A stretch of DNA of 64,000 nt from the NCBI RefSeq assembly GCF_000378385.1, contig NZ_KB899660.1, forward strand, positions 124,001 through 188,000, in the 5' to 3' direction. This DNA comes from Paenibacillus daejeonensis DSM 15491 (GTDB lineage Bacteria; Bacillota; Bacilli; Paenibacillales; Paenibacillaceae). Of the stretch, positions 37,563 through 46,218 are shown one piece after another. How positions within the stretch are numbered: position 1 is the first letter of the stretch; each line of letters begins with the position of its first letter. Under the pieces are notes generated by a model that saw only the letters and a program-made list of their open reading frames with translations, did not search any database and had not been told where the DNA came from. The position numbers and the translations under genes were made by a program.

Positions 37563-37642
37563 TAGTTCGCATAGCTCCATTCGCCAAAATCAGTTAAGCA
37601 ATAGTCTACCAGAATCGACAACGCATGAAAAGGCTAATCCAG

Positions 37643-37671
37643 TCGACAGCACGTTACATTTGGTCTATAAT
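37643..37671 (+). promoter_or_regulatory. Sigma-A promoter of mtnD
   Basis: TCGACA (37643-37648), a 17-nt spacer and TATAAT (37666-37671), 43 bp before the mtnD start. Confidence 0.8.
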
Positions 37672-37714
37672 AAGAGCATTCGATTTTAATTTCGATTGGA
37701 AAAGAGGGATTAGA

Positions 37715-38257
37715 ATGGCTGAAATAGTTATTCGCAACACACAGGAACGCATTAAAGGTGAGGATCAGGTGCGCGAGTTCCTGACCAGCCAGGAAGTCTT
37801 GTACGAGCATTGGGATGCAGGCAAGCTGCCGGCCGAATTGAAAGATAAATTTGTATTGACTGACGAAGAAAAACAACAAATCCTCTCTACATTTGATGCA
37901 GATATTAAGGATTTGGCTTCTCGTCGTGGCTATCTGACTTGGGACATCATCGCACTATCCGATGCGACACCTGACCTCGACACGTTGCTCAAGAAATTCG
38001 AACAGGTGCACACCCATACCGAAGACGAAGTTCGTGCAATCACAGCTGGACGCGGAATCTTCATCATCAAAGGAACGGACGATGTCGGCTACTTTGATGT
38101 TGAACTGGAAGCTGGCGATGTCATCTCCGTACCGGAGCACAAGCCGCACTTCTTCACCCTGATGGACAACCGTCAGATCGTAGCTGTACGTTTGTTCATT
38201 GAAACTGAAGGCTGGATTGCTCATGCATACGATGATCCGGCATTCCAGAAGGCCTAA
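37715..38257 (+). CDS. mtnD: Acireductone dioxygenase
   Basis: 180 residues from ATG 37715 after AGAGGGA; an earlier frame start at 37625 lies upstream of the promoter and is excluded. The cupin metal site is visible as VHTHTEDEVRAITAG (two His and a Glu) and PEHKPHFFTL (fourth ligand His). It is the oxidative step of the methionine salvage pathway, turning the acireductone into the 2-keto precursor of methionine plus formate when iron is bound. The other mtn genes are not in the window, but the divergent neighbour is metH. Confidence 0.93.
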   Translation: MAEIVIRNTQERIKGEDQVREFLTSQEVLYEHWDAGKLPAELKDKFVLTDEEKQQILSTFDADIKDLASRRGYLTWDIIALSDATPDLDTLLKKFEQVHTHTEDEVRAITAGRGIFIIKGTDDVGYFDVELEAGDVISVPEHKPHFFTLMDNRQIVAVRLFIETEGWIAHAYDDPAFQKA

Positions 38258-38277
38258 TACTCGCATTATTCAATCTA

Positions 38278-38302
38278 GCCCCGGCACGCCTCGTGCCGGG
38301 GC
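38278..38302 (+). terminator. Terminator of mtnD
   Basis: A 10-bp perfect stem GCCCCGGCAC / GTGCCGGGGC followed by TTGCTG. The U-tract is weak but the stem is strong and the position, 20 bp after the stop, fits. Confidence 0.7.
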
Positions 38303-38437
38303 TTGCTGCGCGAGCGAGATCCCGTATCCCGTATATAGAGACGAAGACAACATGGCTCGCACATCACTGTAGACCAGACGCACCGTCTTATGGTCGCTAC
38401 CGCTACTAGCGCATTCCTCAAACAGTATGTTCAGACT

Positions 38438-38622
38438 CTAACGGCCACCACCGCAGCTATTTTGCCTAAAATTGAGCCTACAAAATTGTAACGGCCATAT
38501 AAGCACCTATCTTGCGTCAAAACGCCGCTTTCCCTATGTTTTGATGCCAATAACTGCGCCTGTGGCCGTTAGATATGCAAGACCCTCAAAAAAGCCAAAA
38601 TAAGCGCCTCTGTGGCCATTAG
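38438..38622. repeat. Cluster of four short TAACGGCC repeats in a gene-free region
   Basis: The 510-bp gap 38258-38767 carries no gene. It holds four copies of a 27-29-bp unit, approximately CTAACGGCCACA(n)GCGCTTATTTTGC. Copies 1 (38438-38466) and 2 (38488-38516) are in plus orientation. Copies 3 (38546-38572) and 4 (38594-38622) are in minus orientation, where they read as AAAATAAGCGCCTCTGTGGC-type. The paired inverted copies could fold into a cruciform or stem-loop. Left of the cluster (38303-38437) I see nothing recognisable. Confidence 0.7.
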
Positions 38623-38646
38623 CGTACCTTTGTGCTTAAAGACAAC

Positions 38647-38683
38647 AAAAGAGCGATTCCGGAACCTGCCGGGTCGCTCTTTT
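38647..38683. terminator. Bidirectional terminator after the HAD gene
   Basis: Stem AAAAGAGCGA / TCGCTCTTTT with inner CCGG/CCGG pairing. T-runs flank it on both strands, so it can serve minus-strand transcripts from the HAD gene as well as plus-strand read-through. Confidence 0.75.
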
Positions 38684-38767
38684 GTCATGAAGTCGCGGAG
38701 CAGACTGCGCTCCCTGCGTCATTACAGGTATTCCAGGAACTCTTGTACCCCGTGACTTGCCAGGGTA

Positions 38768-39574
38768 CTAGGCCTGGCTATTGACTGCCGGCTCCAGCAG
38801 CTCCAGCAGCTCTTTCAAATTCGTTACTTCATGATCGGGTACGATTTCGTCTGAGCGCTGCATGCCATGCCGATTCACCCACACGCTTGTCATGCCGATG
38901 CTGTTCGCCCCTTTGATATCAGTCGTCAGCTTGTCGCCAACCATGATACCCGATTCAGGGTCGATACCGAGCCGTTCGAGCGCATGCAGGAAGATGGCTC
39001 CAGCAGGCTTGCCCTGTCCGAATTCACCCGAGATGATAATGTGGTCGAAGTACGGTGCAATCTTCGGTACACCGGCCAGCTTCTCGCGCTGGAGATCAGG
39101 AGAGCCATTGGTCAGAAGCAGCAGCTTGTACTTGCCCTGTAGCGCATCCAGCACTTCGAATGTCTCGTCGTAGATGTACGGACGCTTGCGGCGTTCCGCT
39201 GGGAATCTCTCTGCCAGCTCAGCACCCAGCTCTGCATCGTCGACGCCAAGCGCAAGCAGTCCTGCCGTCCAAGCGGCCTTGCGATAGCCTGGCGCCAGCT
39301 GCTCCAGCTGACGAAATTCTGCTTGCTCGCCTTCACGGAAGTCTGCCCATAGACCTTCGAACGGGTTGATGCCGATCATGGAGGTAAAGGCGTAGGTGTC
39401 GTAAGACTCATACAGTGCACGAGCCTCGCGCCGTACCGCAGTCTCCAACTCTTCGCTATTCACGCCTGTGCGCTCAGCGGCTGCTTCACAGGTTGCTTCG
39501 AACGCTTCCTTGACACTCCGGTCATCCCAGAGCAACGTGTCATCCAGATCAAATAATACTGCCGTTTTGTTCAT
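38768..39574 (-). CDS. HAD-superfamily hydrolase (YjjG-like subfamily)
   Basis: 268 residues. Motif I is LFDLDDTLLWDD, motif II LLTNGSPDL, the Lys in GEFGQGKPAG, and motif IV IMVGDKLTTDIKGAN. A helical C1 cap lies between about residues 15 and 110. It resembles YjjG/YfnB-type nucleotidases that remove non-canonical nucleotides, but cap residues do not settle the substrate. Single gene followed by a terminator. Confidence 0.85.
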   Translation of the reverse strand: MNKTAVLFDLDDTLLWDDRSVKEAFEATCEAAAERTGVNSEELETAVRREARALYESYDTYAFTSMIGINPFEGLWADFREGEQAEFRQLEQLAPGYRKAAWTAGLLALGVDDAELGAELAERFPAERRKRPYIYDETFEVLDALQGKYKLLLLTNGSPDLQREKLAGVPKIAPYFDHIIISGEFGQGKPAGAIFLHALERLGIDPESGIMVGDKLTTDIKGANSIGMTSVWVNRHGMQRSDEIVPDHEVTNLKELLELLEPAVNSQA

Positions 39575-39609
39575 GATTTCTTAAATCCCCTTTTATCATA
39601 TGGTGCGAT

Positions 39610-40134
39610 TTAATCGTTTTCCTGAATGGCAATTTGATGGTCCTTGGCGAATTCGCGTAGACGATCTGCCATTTCATGAATCGGGAAGCGATTCAGTGTT
39701 TTCGAGAACATCCAGTTTGCCCCTTTATGCTGCTCGATAATGATGTGGCCCTTGAAGATCTGGATGCGCTTGATGCCTTCTGAAGCAATTCGCTTGTCAC
39801 CCGTCATCTTGCGTGTCTGCACATAGTTATGGGCAACCGCCAGATACGGACGCCGGAAGAAAAACAGCATCGCCAGAATAATATAACAGACGATCGTCAC
39901 CCAGAATAATCCGGACATCGTTTGGCCGCCTGCAGCCTCGCTTCCGGGCAATGTACCAAGATACGTGTAAAACGCAATGAACAGCAGGATAGCTATCGGC
40001 AATATATAGTTGCGTCCGCGGAATCGGTCCACCCGGGTTTCCTTCGGTACGTAGCTGCCTACCCCACGTTTTTTGTTGTACTTCGTTACGGCAGATGTGT
40101 TCTTGCGAACCTGCCTTTCCCATGATCGGGACAT
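39610..40134 (-). CDS. Conserved two-transmembrane protein of unknown function
   Basis: 174 residues, not recognised. The N-terminal 40 residues are strongly basic (WERQVRKNTSAVTKYNKKRG). TM1 spans about 43-61 (ILPIAILLFIAFYTYLG) and TM2 about 75-94 (FWVTIVCYIILAMLFFFRR). The C-terminal 75 residues are soluble and end in a PH-like or helical stretch (GIKRIQIFKGHIIIEQHKG). The topology suggests both ends in the cytoplasm. It lies 21 bp downstream of the aldo/keto reductase and may share its transcript. Confidence 0.7.
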   Translation of the reverse strand: MSRSWERQVRKNTSAVTKYNKKRGVGSYVPKETRVDRFRGRNYILPIAILLFIAFYTYLGTLPGSEAAGGQTMSGLFWVTIVCYIILAMLFFFRRPYLAVAHNYVQTRKMTGDKRIASEGIKRIQIFKGHIIIEQHKGANWMFSKTLNRFPIHEMADRLREFAKDHQIAIQEND

Positions 40135-40155
40135 GCCTGTTCCTCCCTCAAATAG

Positions 40156-41142
40156 TTAAATCGGCCGACGAAACTTGGCAATAAAGCGATTCGGATATTC
40201 CGAAGGCAGCTTGCTCGCCTCGTTGAGCTTGTCCCAGATCGCCTCCGGCATGGTCCAGCCGATTGCCCCCATATTGTCCTCGAACTGCTCCAGTGTGCTG
40301 GCACCAAAGATCGGTGAAGTAATGCCCTCCCGCTGCAGCAGCCAGTTCAGAGAAATCTGGGCCGGCGTGCGCCCCAGCTCGTCTGCCGCATTCCGCACGA
40401 GATCGAGAATCGCAAAGTTCTTATCGGTCGCGCGCAGCTCCCAGGAGCTCTCGCCAGCCTTGGCAGTCAAGCGGCCAGAGGTAGGTTCCTCACGCGTGTA
40501 CCGCCCCGTCAGGAATCCCCCGCCTACCGGTGCCCAAGGAATAATCCCGACATTCTCTTCCAGACAGAGCGAGATCATCTCTCGGTCCATCTCGCGACTG
40601 ACGAGACTATACTGCGGCTGAATCGATACGAACCGTACATACTGGTTCTTCTCACTAACTGCCAGCGATTTCATAAGCTGCCAGGCAAAGAAGTTGGAGC
40701 AGCCGATATACCTCACCTTGCCGGAAGTGACCAGATCGTCCAGGGTGCGCAGCGTTTCCTCGATCGGTGTTGCATGGTCCCATGTATGAACCTGGTACAG
40801 ATCGATATAATCGGTGTTCAGCCGTCTCAAACTGTCATGGACCCCGTCCAGAATATGCTTGCGTGAGAGACCTGCTCCATTTACATCGTCAGATGTTTTC
40901 ATTCTTACCTTGGTAGCGAGCACCACTTCAGAACGACGATCCTGAATCGCCTTGCCTACGATTTCTTCCGAACGGCCGTCTACATAGACATTCGCCGTAT
41001 CCAAGAAGTTACCGCCTTTGTCCAGGAAACGGTGAATCATTCGGATGGAGTCCGCCTCCGATGTGGTATTGCCGAAGGTCATCGTGCCCAGACAAAGCTC
41101 CGATACCGCCAGTCCGCTTCTTCCCAATAGCCGCATGTTCAT
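40156..41142 (-). CDS. Aldo/keto reductase
   Basis: 328 residues from ATG 41142, 7 nt after GGGGAGGAG; the upstream frame to 41262 is non-conserved. The catalytic tetrad is readable: Asp and Tyr in FLDTANVYVDG, Lys in VVLATKVRM, His in LYQVHTWDHA. A late NADPH-binding segment is at ITSPIFGASTLEQFEDN. It belongs to the YajO/YakC-like branch that reduces aldehydes with NADPH. The physiological substrate is unknown. Confidence 0.9.
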   Translation of the reverse strand: MNMRLLGRSGLAVSELCLGTMTFGNTTSEADSIRMIHRFLDKGGNFLDTANVYVDGRSEEIVGKAIQDRRSEVVLATKVRMKTSDDVNGAGLSRKHILDGVHDSLRRLNTDYIDLYQVHTWDHATPIEETLRTLDDLVTSGKVRYIGCSNFFAWQLMKSLAVSEKNQYVRFVSIQPQYSLVSREMDREMISLCLEENVGIIPWAPVGGGFLTGRYTREEPTSGRLTAKAGESSWELRATDKNFAILDLVRNAADELGRTPAQISLNWLLQREGITSPIFGASTLEQFEDNMGAIGWTMPEAIWDKLNEASKLPSEYPNRFIAKFRRPI

Positions 41143-41182
41143 CCTCAGTCTCCTCCCCGTATGTAAGACTGAAGGCAAGCCT

Positions 41183-41410
41183 TCAGTGACGCAGCTTTCC
41201 GTTGCCTTGCTCGGGATCCTCGGGGTTCGTTTCTTCGTCCCCATCCACGATCTCGATTGCATCCAATTGGTTGCGGAAATTGCGCTTGAAAATCTCCAGG
41301 TACTGCTGTCTTAACTTCGCCCGTTCCGCGGTCTCTTCCTCGGTCAACCCGATTTGCTTATGTTTGCGGGATAGTTCATTAATACGGGCAATCAGTTGTT
41401 CCATTTCCAT
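41183..41410 (-). CDS. DUF896 family small protein (YnzC-like)
   Basis: 75 residues from ATG 41410 (AGGAGG, 10 nt spacing); ATG 41404 is an alternative. It has a helical hairpin MEMEQLIARINELSRKHKQ ... GLTEEETAERAKLRQQYLEIFKRN, the DUF896 signature, then an acidic disordered tail. In B. subtilis ynzC belongs to the SOS-induced yneA-yneB-ynzC group next to lexA; here it also lies two genes from lexA, behind yneA. The yneB resolvase gene is absent. Function unknown. Confidence 0.88.
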   Translation of the reverse strand: MEMEQLIARINELSRKHKQIGLTEEETAERAKLRQQYLEIFKRNFRNQLDAIEIVDGDEETNPEDPEQGNGKLRH

Positions 41411-41596
41411 GCTTCGCTTGCCTCCTACGTGGTCACACGTTTCAATTCCACTCTCTACTTTGACATTAGGCAACGTGTATTGTCAAGATAACGAAAACAA
41501 GCCGAAGAGCACCATCTATCCATGAATGAATAGAGGTGCTGGTCAGCTTAAAATATAGATAAGGAGAAATCCTAGTATTGTTAGGATGACATTCGT

Positions 41597-41965
41597 TTAG
41601 AAAGGTATGATTAGGCTCTGTCCAGAGACCAGAGATGAGTTGGAAATCCCGTTACGTGACTGTAACAAATAGATCGCTTCACGAACGTCCATATTCTCCG
41701 GCATGTGAGTCTTGGCGATTGACCAGAGGGTATCCCCCGAGGATACAATCACCATCGTCTCATGCGCCAACGGCTCATACGTAGCAGGATTCGCGTAAGA
41801 ATCAACTAGCAGAACGCCAGACATCAGTATAGCGATCACTACAGCGATGACTGCAACCTTAGGCAGTATACTGACAGAGAGCCTGCGCCAACGTGAAGGG
41901 TTCGACTGTCTCTGATTTCTATTGGATACGTGTATGCTCCGGTACGAAGTTGTCTGCATGATCAT
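41597..41965 (-). CDS. yneA: YneA-like SOS cell-division suppressor with LysM domain
   Basis: 122 residues. A basic cytoplasmic head (about 1-32), one TM segment (about 33-53, VAVIAVVIAILMSGVLLVD) and an outside LysM domain (about 70-121, SSGDTLWSIAKTHM ... QSLIIPF) give the YneA plan. YneA delays septation during the SOS response. Divergent from lexA across a 184-bp region packed with LexA boxes, which explains its damage control. The ATG at 41965 follows GGAGTGATGAG. Confidence 0.88.
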   Translation of the reverse strand: MIMQTTSYRSIHVSNRNQRQSNPSRWRRLSVSILPKVAVIAVVIAILMSGVLLVDSYANPATYEPLAHETMVIVSSGDTLWSIAKTHMPENMDVREAIYLLQSRNGISNSSLVSGQSLIIPF

Positions 41966-41977
41966 TTCTCATCACTC

Positions 41978-42113
41978 CAAACATTTGTTCTGTTACGAGG
42001 TTATCACGAACACTTGTTTGGAGTCAAGCATTTTTAAGAACATTTGTTCTTTCTCCATAAATATCTGCGAACAGATGTTTTTCGGAACTTATGTTTGTAC
42101 GAACTCCGGTTCT
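41978..42113. promoter_or_regulatory. Six LexA boxes between yneA and lexA
   Basis: Matches to CGAACRNRYGTTCG or its close variants: CAAACATTTGTTCT (41978-41991), CGAACACTTGTTTG (42007-42020), AGAACATTTGTTCT (42037-42050), CGAACAGATGTTTT (42068-42081), GGAACTTATGTTTG (42084-42097) and CGAACTCCGGTTCT (42100-42113). The second lies in the spacer of the yneA promoter. The fifth and sixth overlap the -35 and spacer of the lexA promoter. Consecutive starts in the last three are 16 bp apart. Confidence 0.85.
42000..42027 (-). promoter_or_regulatory. Promoter of yneA
   Basis: Minus-strand TTGACT (42027-42022) with GATAAC (42005-42000) 16 nt away. A LexA box occupies the spacer. Confidence 0.65.
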
Positions 42114-42123
42114 GTGCTATAAT
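42095..42123 (+). promoter_or_regulatory. Promoter of lexA
   Basis: TTGTAC (42095-42100), a 17-nt spacer and TATAAT (42118-42123), 26 bp before the GTG start. A LexA box fills most of the spacer, giving autoregulation. Confidence 0.8.
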
Positions 42124-42149
42124 TTTACACAACTAACCGAACAGATGGA

Positions 42150-42779
42150 GTGATTTCTGTGTCTAAGATTTCGAATCGCCAGCAATCTATACTTGAATTT
42201 ATAAAGACCGAAGTCAAGGAGAAAGGCTATCCACCATCCGTCCGAGAGATCGGAGAAGCTGTAGGTCTTGCATCGAGCTCCACTGTCCATGGTCACCTGG
42301 ACCGTCTGGAGAAGAAAGGGCTAATCCGCCGCGACCCGACCAAACCTCGTGCTATCGAGATTCTGGACCAGGAACAGGGCGAGCTACAATTCCCCTTGTC
42401 CATTTCCAAAGTCCCTGTTGTCGGCAAAGTAACTGCAGGCATTCCGATTACAGCTACGGAGAACATTGAAGAATACTTCCCGCTCCCTACCCACTTTGTA
42501 GGCGACAATCAAGTGTTCATGCTGAATGTTGTCGGCGAGAGTATGATTGAAGCAGGCATCCACAACGGCGACTACGTCATTGTCCGCCAGCAGCAGACTG
42601 CCAACAACGGCGAGATCGTCGTCGCAATGACGGAGGACGACGAAGCGACAGTGAAGACCTTCTATAAGGAGAAGGATCACATCCGCTTGCAGCCTGAGAA
42701 TGCTACCATGTCTCCGCTCCTCTTGAAGCGCGTGACCATTCTCGGACGAGTCATCGGCGTGTTTCGCGACATTACCTAG
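42150..42779 (+). CDS. lexA: LexA SOS repressor
   Basis: 209 residues starting at GTG 42150 after GGAGTG. The N-terminal winged-helix DNA-binding domain is 1-70 ([23 protein letters not shown]). The cleavage bond is Ala93-Gly94 in KVTAGIPI. The peptidase dyad is Ser128 in [10 protein letters not shown] and Lys166 in [10 protein letters not shown]. RecA filaments stimulate self-cleavage, freeing the boxes upstream and elsewhere, including probably those at mrfA. Followed by a hairpin at 42800-42825 and a stronger terminator. Confidence 0.98.
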   Translation: MISVSKISNRQQSILEFIKTEVKEKGYPPSVREIGEAVGLASSSTVHGHLDRLEKKGLIRRDPTKPRAIEILDQEQGELQFPLSISKVPVVGKVTAGIPITATENIEEYFPLPTHFVGDNQVFMLNVVGESMIEAGIHNGDYVIVRQQQTANNGEIVVAMTEDDEATVKTFYKEKDHIRLQPENATMSPLLLKRVTILGRVIGVFRDIT

Positions 42780-42845
42780 TTGCATCCAGATACATAAGAA
42801 GAGCCTGCGGCTATGCCGAGGCTCTGACAAGACGATTGATACCTT

Positions 42846-42869
42846 CCACCCGTTTGGGTGGTTTTTTTT
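42846..42869 (+). terminator. Terminator of lexA
   Basis: Stem CCACCC / GGGTGG with a 4-nt loop and eight T. The stem is short but the T-run is perfect. Confidence 0.85.
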
Positions 42870-42930
42870 GGTTTGGGACGGATGCGTTGAACAACCTAAA
42901 TGAAGTCTCCCATCCGCTCCTCTCTCACTA

Positions 42931-43359
42931 CTAACTCAGACTTCCTTCAACGGGATAGCGGTACACCAGAAACCAATCCAACAATTGAATCAACAATCCT
43001 ACAGCTCCGAACAGTATCAGACCAATCAGAGGTTGTGTAACTAATGGCATAGCTGGGTCCTGGATGTAATTGGTACCGAGCCAATAGCCCATTCCCATCA
43101 TCAACAGTGTTGGCAGAAGTAGCTTCCACAGTCTCTGGCCGCGCGGCAGTTTGTCGAGCAGCAAGCTCACTGGCATAATAGTTAAACCATAGAACGGTAT
43201 AGCCAGACCGCCGAATAAAAACACCACATACATCGTCATCCCCATCTGCATGGAGTTCATCTCCTGTCCAAGACCTGCCTTCTCTAACAAGTAGATTGCG
43301 CCAGCGGCTAGTACAGCAAAAATGAACACCAGCCAATAATGACGTGTCATTGTATTCAT
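42931..43359 (-). CDS. Small four-helix membrane protein, function unknown
   Basis: About 142 residues from ATG 43359, 6 nt after AAGGGGG; the ATG at 43365 touches the ribosome site. Four hydrophobic segments lie at about 6-24, 41-66, 80-95 and 108-128, joined by short loops, with one basic cytoplasmic loop (LDKLPRGQRLWK). No recognised family. It lies 38 bp from the lipoprotein gene on the same strand and may be co-transcribed. Confidence 0.65.
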   Translation of the reverse strand: MNTMTRHYWLVFIFAVLAAGAIYLLEKAGLGQEMNSMQMGMTMYVVFLFGGLAIPFYGLTIMPVSLLLDKLPRGQRLWKLLLPTLLMMGMGYWLGTNYIQDPAMPLVTQPLIGLILFGAVGLLIQLLDWFLVYRYPVEGSLS

Positions 43360-43397
43360 TGTCATCCCCCTTAGACGGTTTCTTCACTGCAGCTATG

Positions 43398-45899
43398 CTA
43401 CTCATCTGATAAGCTGTCCACTCGGCTAAAGTACCCGTTGCCTCCGCCAATATAGAGCTCCGTGCCCTCTTCCGTATTTAAGATCGCATGATACTGCCAT
43501 AAATCGGCAGCTTCATTAATGCCCGCGGCCACGACATTGGCCATCCGGTACAGTATCTGCCCCTGTGTAGGATCGACGACCAAGATACTGCCTTGTGATT
43601 CTACAACCAGCTTGTCTTGAAACTTCGCCACTTGTATGGAGAGCCCAATAGGCGTTGACCATAGCAGCTTGCCGTCCGAGAGCTGATACGCCTTCAGTTC
43701 ACCATCCAGCAGACCGTACAATTTCGTCTCGTCTGTCACCGTCCGCTCCAGTTTGCCTGGAACCGACCACCGCACCGACCTGGTATCCGCCTCAAGTAGT
43801 GACGTGACAGTAGCTTCATCTGTTGTCCTTACCTGCATGATTAGCCCATCGGTCAAAATTTCATATCTCAATTGAGGAGAGCGCTCCAGGATCGTTACCA
43901 CGTCACCCTTTTCCTGGTCCAGTAGCCTCCACTCCGATTCGGTATACGTCCAGATGGTGTCGCTAGGGGTACGTTGATCTTCTTGAATTGTGTAGAAATA
44001 CATGTCGACCGCATGCCCTTCAGCCCGCCACACTTCTTTCCCTGTGACGGCGTCCAGCCCTGCCACGACGCTGTCAGCAGCCGTTTCTCCTCCATAATGA
44101 ACAAGCAGCCTTCCGCCTTCCGTCAAACGATGTACAAGTTGACCAGGCCGTTCCAGCTCTTTGCGCCAGAGCAGTTTGCCATCCTTAAGCTTGTAACCTT
44201 CAATGATGGATTGCTGGCGATCTGACGCCTCCCGTTCATTCGTCGTATAGGAGACTGCGGCTACACCTTGAGCAATCGTATGGCGAAGGTCAATGCCGGA
44301 CTGCGGCAGCGGCAGCTGCCGCTCCAGTTCCCAGCGAGTCCGCCCCGTCGAGGCTTCCAGCGCCTCCATCCGATGTGTGTATTCCGTATCAGTCGTCGCC
44401 CCGGTGACCACGCCTCCCAATAAAATCTCGCCTTTATCTGCAGACTGGCTGTGCTGAACATCCTCATACCCGAAGCTCCGCTGCCATCGTTTTTCACCAT
44501 CAGCAGCACTCAATGCCACAACATTGGATCGTTCATGCAAGCCGCTGATATACCCATCGTCACCGAACAATAACAGCGTGTCGCCCGCTGTCCCGAGCAG
44601 AAAACTATGGGCCAACTCCAATTTTGTGCGCCATTTGAATGGCTGTTCCACAGTAGAAGGTGCATCTGACGAACGCCTGTTCAGCTTAGAAACACTTAAC
44701 GAGCCATCGTCATTCCAATCCACTATCAGTTCAAAATTGCCGTGCTCGTATCTCCAGCGGCTATGATCAATTGTCTCATCCTGACCACCATGAAGCTGCT
44801 CTACAAACTGCGGCTCCCCAAACAAATGGCGAACAGCTTCCTGGGTGACAACAGCTGGCAGGGAGCGTTGAAGGGCTGCACCCGCTTCCGCATAGGTCGT
44901 ACGCTCGTCTTCATTAAGCGCAGCCAAGGTACCCTCTGATCGGTCATGCAACTCGCTACGGCTAACCCACAGGGCGCTTACAGGGCCTCCGTTCCCTCGT
45001 TCGACCGGCAACAATGACACCCAGTTCTCCGTCTCAGCAATGACGAGCATGCGCTCCCCACGATACAGCTCCGAGGCGGAATGAGATTGTCCCGGATACC
45101 AGTAAGCAGGCGCATCGGACAGCAGGGTTCTTCGCTCAGGTGTAACACTCCTCAGGGAGGCAGCTTCGGGCGTCAATTGCCAGACAGGCACCCATCCACG
45201 GTGCTCGTCGCTATCCAACCTCGCGAACCGGTCCGTTAAGCCCGTCAAGACATAGTCCAGGTCCTTCTCAGCATAAAAAGAAACGACCGCCCGTTCCCCA
45301 CCTGGCTCCGAGTAAGCCTCAGCTCTTGTCTGGACATTGACGGTCTCACCAATACGGAGTTCATGGGTCATGGCAATCTGATTATCGATCGAGGACGATC
45401 CTGGGTTGGAGCCAAGGACTAGCCAATTCGTCTGAATATGTCCCTCTTCATCGACATAGTACAGGACTGCTTCCAGAAGCGTGCCGTCAAGTGCCCAAGT
45501 GAGCAGCAGCTGCTCCTGTACTTCCCCTTCTGCAAGTCCAACAAGGTCTGCACGAGCTGAAGGCTCCGCACTCGTATACGTGTATTCGGGCAGAGCTGTA
45601 TCGTAACGCCAGATCTCTCCGTCCAGCCAGTCACCATTGTTCACCAGGATAGGTCCATCAATGACATGTACAGGAGCTCCCAATGCCTCTCTAACGCGTT
45701 CAGGCGTGACATCGGGATGAAGGTGCCCCTCCACGGTTCCTAGCAACTGAGCGGAAGATACGAGCCCGGCAGACTGTGTTGCTATTTGATCCCGAGCTGA
45801 ATATGACAACGGAGCGCCCACCTCTTCCTTGCAGCCCATCAGTGTAACTGCGAGTGTAGATACTCCTGCTAACGTAATGACCCTCCACCAGAATCTCAT
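43398..45899 (-). CDS. Large lipoprotein with PQQ-type beta-propeller
   Basis: 833 residues from ATG 45899 (AAAGGGG upstream). Signal peptide with lipobox LMGC, so lipid-anchored on the outer face of the membrane. Residues about 40-160 contain two SmpA/BamE-like or similar alpha-beta repeats (VTPERVREALGAPVHV; a second copy near QEAVRHLFGEPQFVEQ). A central SH3-like stretch follows (RAEAYSEPGGE...WVPVWQL). The C-terminal half has repeated blades with W/Y-rich motifs (ALSAADGEKRWQR, EASTGRTRWELER, DAVTGKEVWRAEG, LSDGKLLWSTPI), a PQQ-like propeller as in BamB. The role is unknown; a sensor or wall-associated assembly factor is possible. Confidence 0.8.
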   Translation of the reverse strand: MRFWWRVITLAGVSTLAVTLMGCKEEVGAPLSYSARDQIATQSAGLVSSAQLLGTVEGHLHPDVTPERVREALGAPVHVIDGPILVNNGDWLDGEIWRYDTALPEYTYTSAEPSARADLVGLAEGEVQEQLLLTWALDGTLLEAVLYYVDEEGHIQTNWLVLGSNPGSSSIDNQIAMTHELRIGETVNVQTRAEAYSEPGGERAVVSFYAEKDLDYVLTGLTDRFARLDSDEHRGWVPVWQLTPEAASLRSVTPERRTLLSDAPAYWYPGQSHSASELYRGERMLVIAETENWVSLLPVERGNGGPVSALWVSRSELHDRSEGTLAALNEDERTTYAEAGAALQRSLPAVVTQEAVRHLFGEPQFVEQLHGGQDETIDHSRWRYEHGNFELIVDWNDDGSLSVSKLNRRSSDAPSTVEQPFKWRTKLELAHSFLLGTAGDTLLLFGDDGYISGLHERSNVVALSAADGEKRWQRSFGYEDVQHSQSADKGEILLGGVVTGATTDTEYTHRMEALEASTGRTRWELERQLPLPQSGIDLRHTIAQGVAAVSYTTNEREASDRQQSIIEGYKLKDGKLLWRKELERPGQLVHRLTEGGRLLVHYGGETAADSVVAGLDAVTGKEVWRAEGHAVDMYFYTIQEDQRTPSDTIWTYTESEWRLLDQEKGDVVTILERSPQLRYEILTDGLIMQVRTTDEATVTSLLEADTRSVRWSVPGKLERTVTDETKLYGLLDGELKAYQLSDGKLLWSTPIGLSIQVAKFQDKLVVESQGSILVVDPTQGQILYRMANVVAAGINEAADLWQYHAILNTEEGTELYIGGGNGYFSRVDSLSDE

Positions 45900-46054
45900 G
45901 TTTAGACCCCTTTCGAGTTGTCTGTTACCTAATAGACGGCATTCCTCAATCAGGAGTTGCATATATTTGTCAGCACAAATTAGATGAACCAAGTGATTAG
46001 AGCTCACATGGAATGTTTAATTGAAACTATCAAGAGATGAAGGGGAGTGTTACT

Positions 46055-46201
46055 ATGTTATGGGCAATATTTGTCATCATACTTATCTTCTGGGGGATCG
46101 GCTTTGCCATTGATTTGGCCGGTGGTCTCATCCACATCCTACTCGTGTTTGCCCTTATCGCACTAATCTTTAATCTCGTGCGCGGACGAAGGGGCGTTTG
46201 A
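46055..46201 (+). CDS. 48-residue membrane protein of the lmo0937 family
   Basis: A short gene reading MLWAIFVIILIFWGIGFA..., with AGGGGAG at the right distance before ATG 46055. Two hydrophobic stretches flank a DLAGG turn, and it ends in the basic RGRRGV tail. Members of the lmo0937 family are stress- or envelope-linked small proteins of Bacillota with no known function. Followed 18 bp later by a strong terminator, so it is a one-gene transcript. Confidence 0.85.
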   Translation: MLWAIFVIILIFWGIGFAIDLAGGLIHILLVFALIALIFNLVRGRRGV

Positions 46202-46218
46202 CACATCTCCAGCGTGAG

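Noticed and set aside
37581-37714. SAM or cobalamin riboswitch upstream of metH or mtnD
   Set aside because: The 150-bp region between the two starts is too short and lacks the conserved cores; only promoters are seen.
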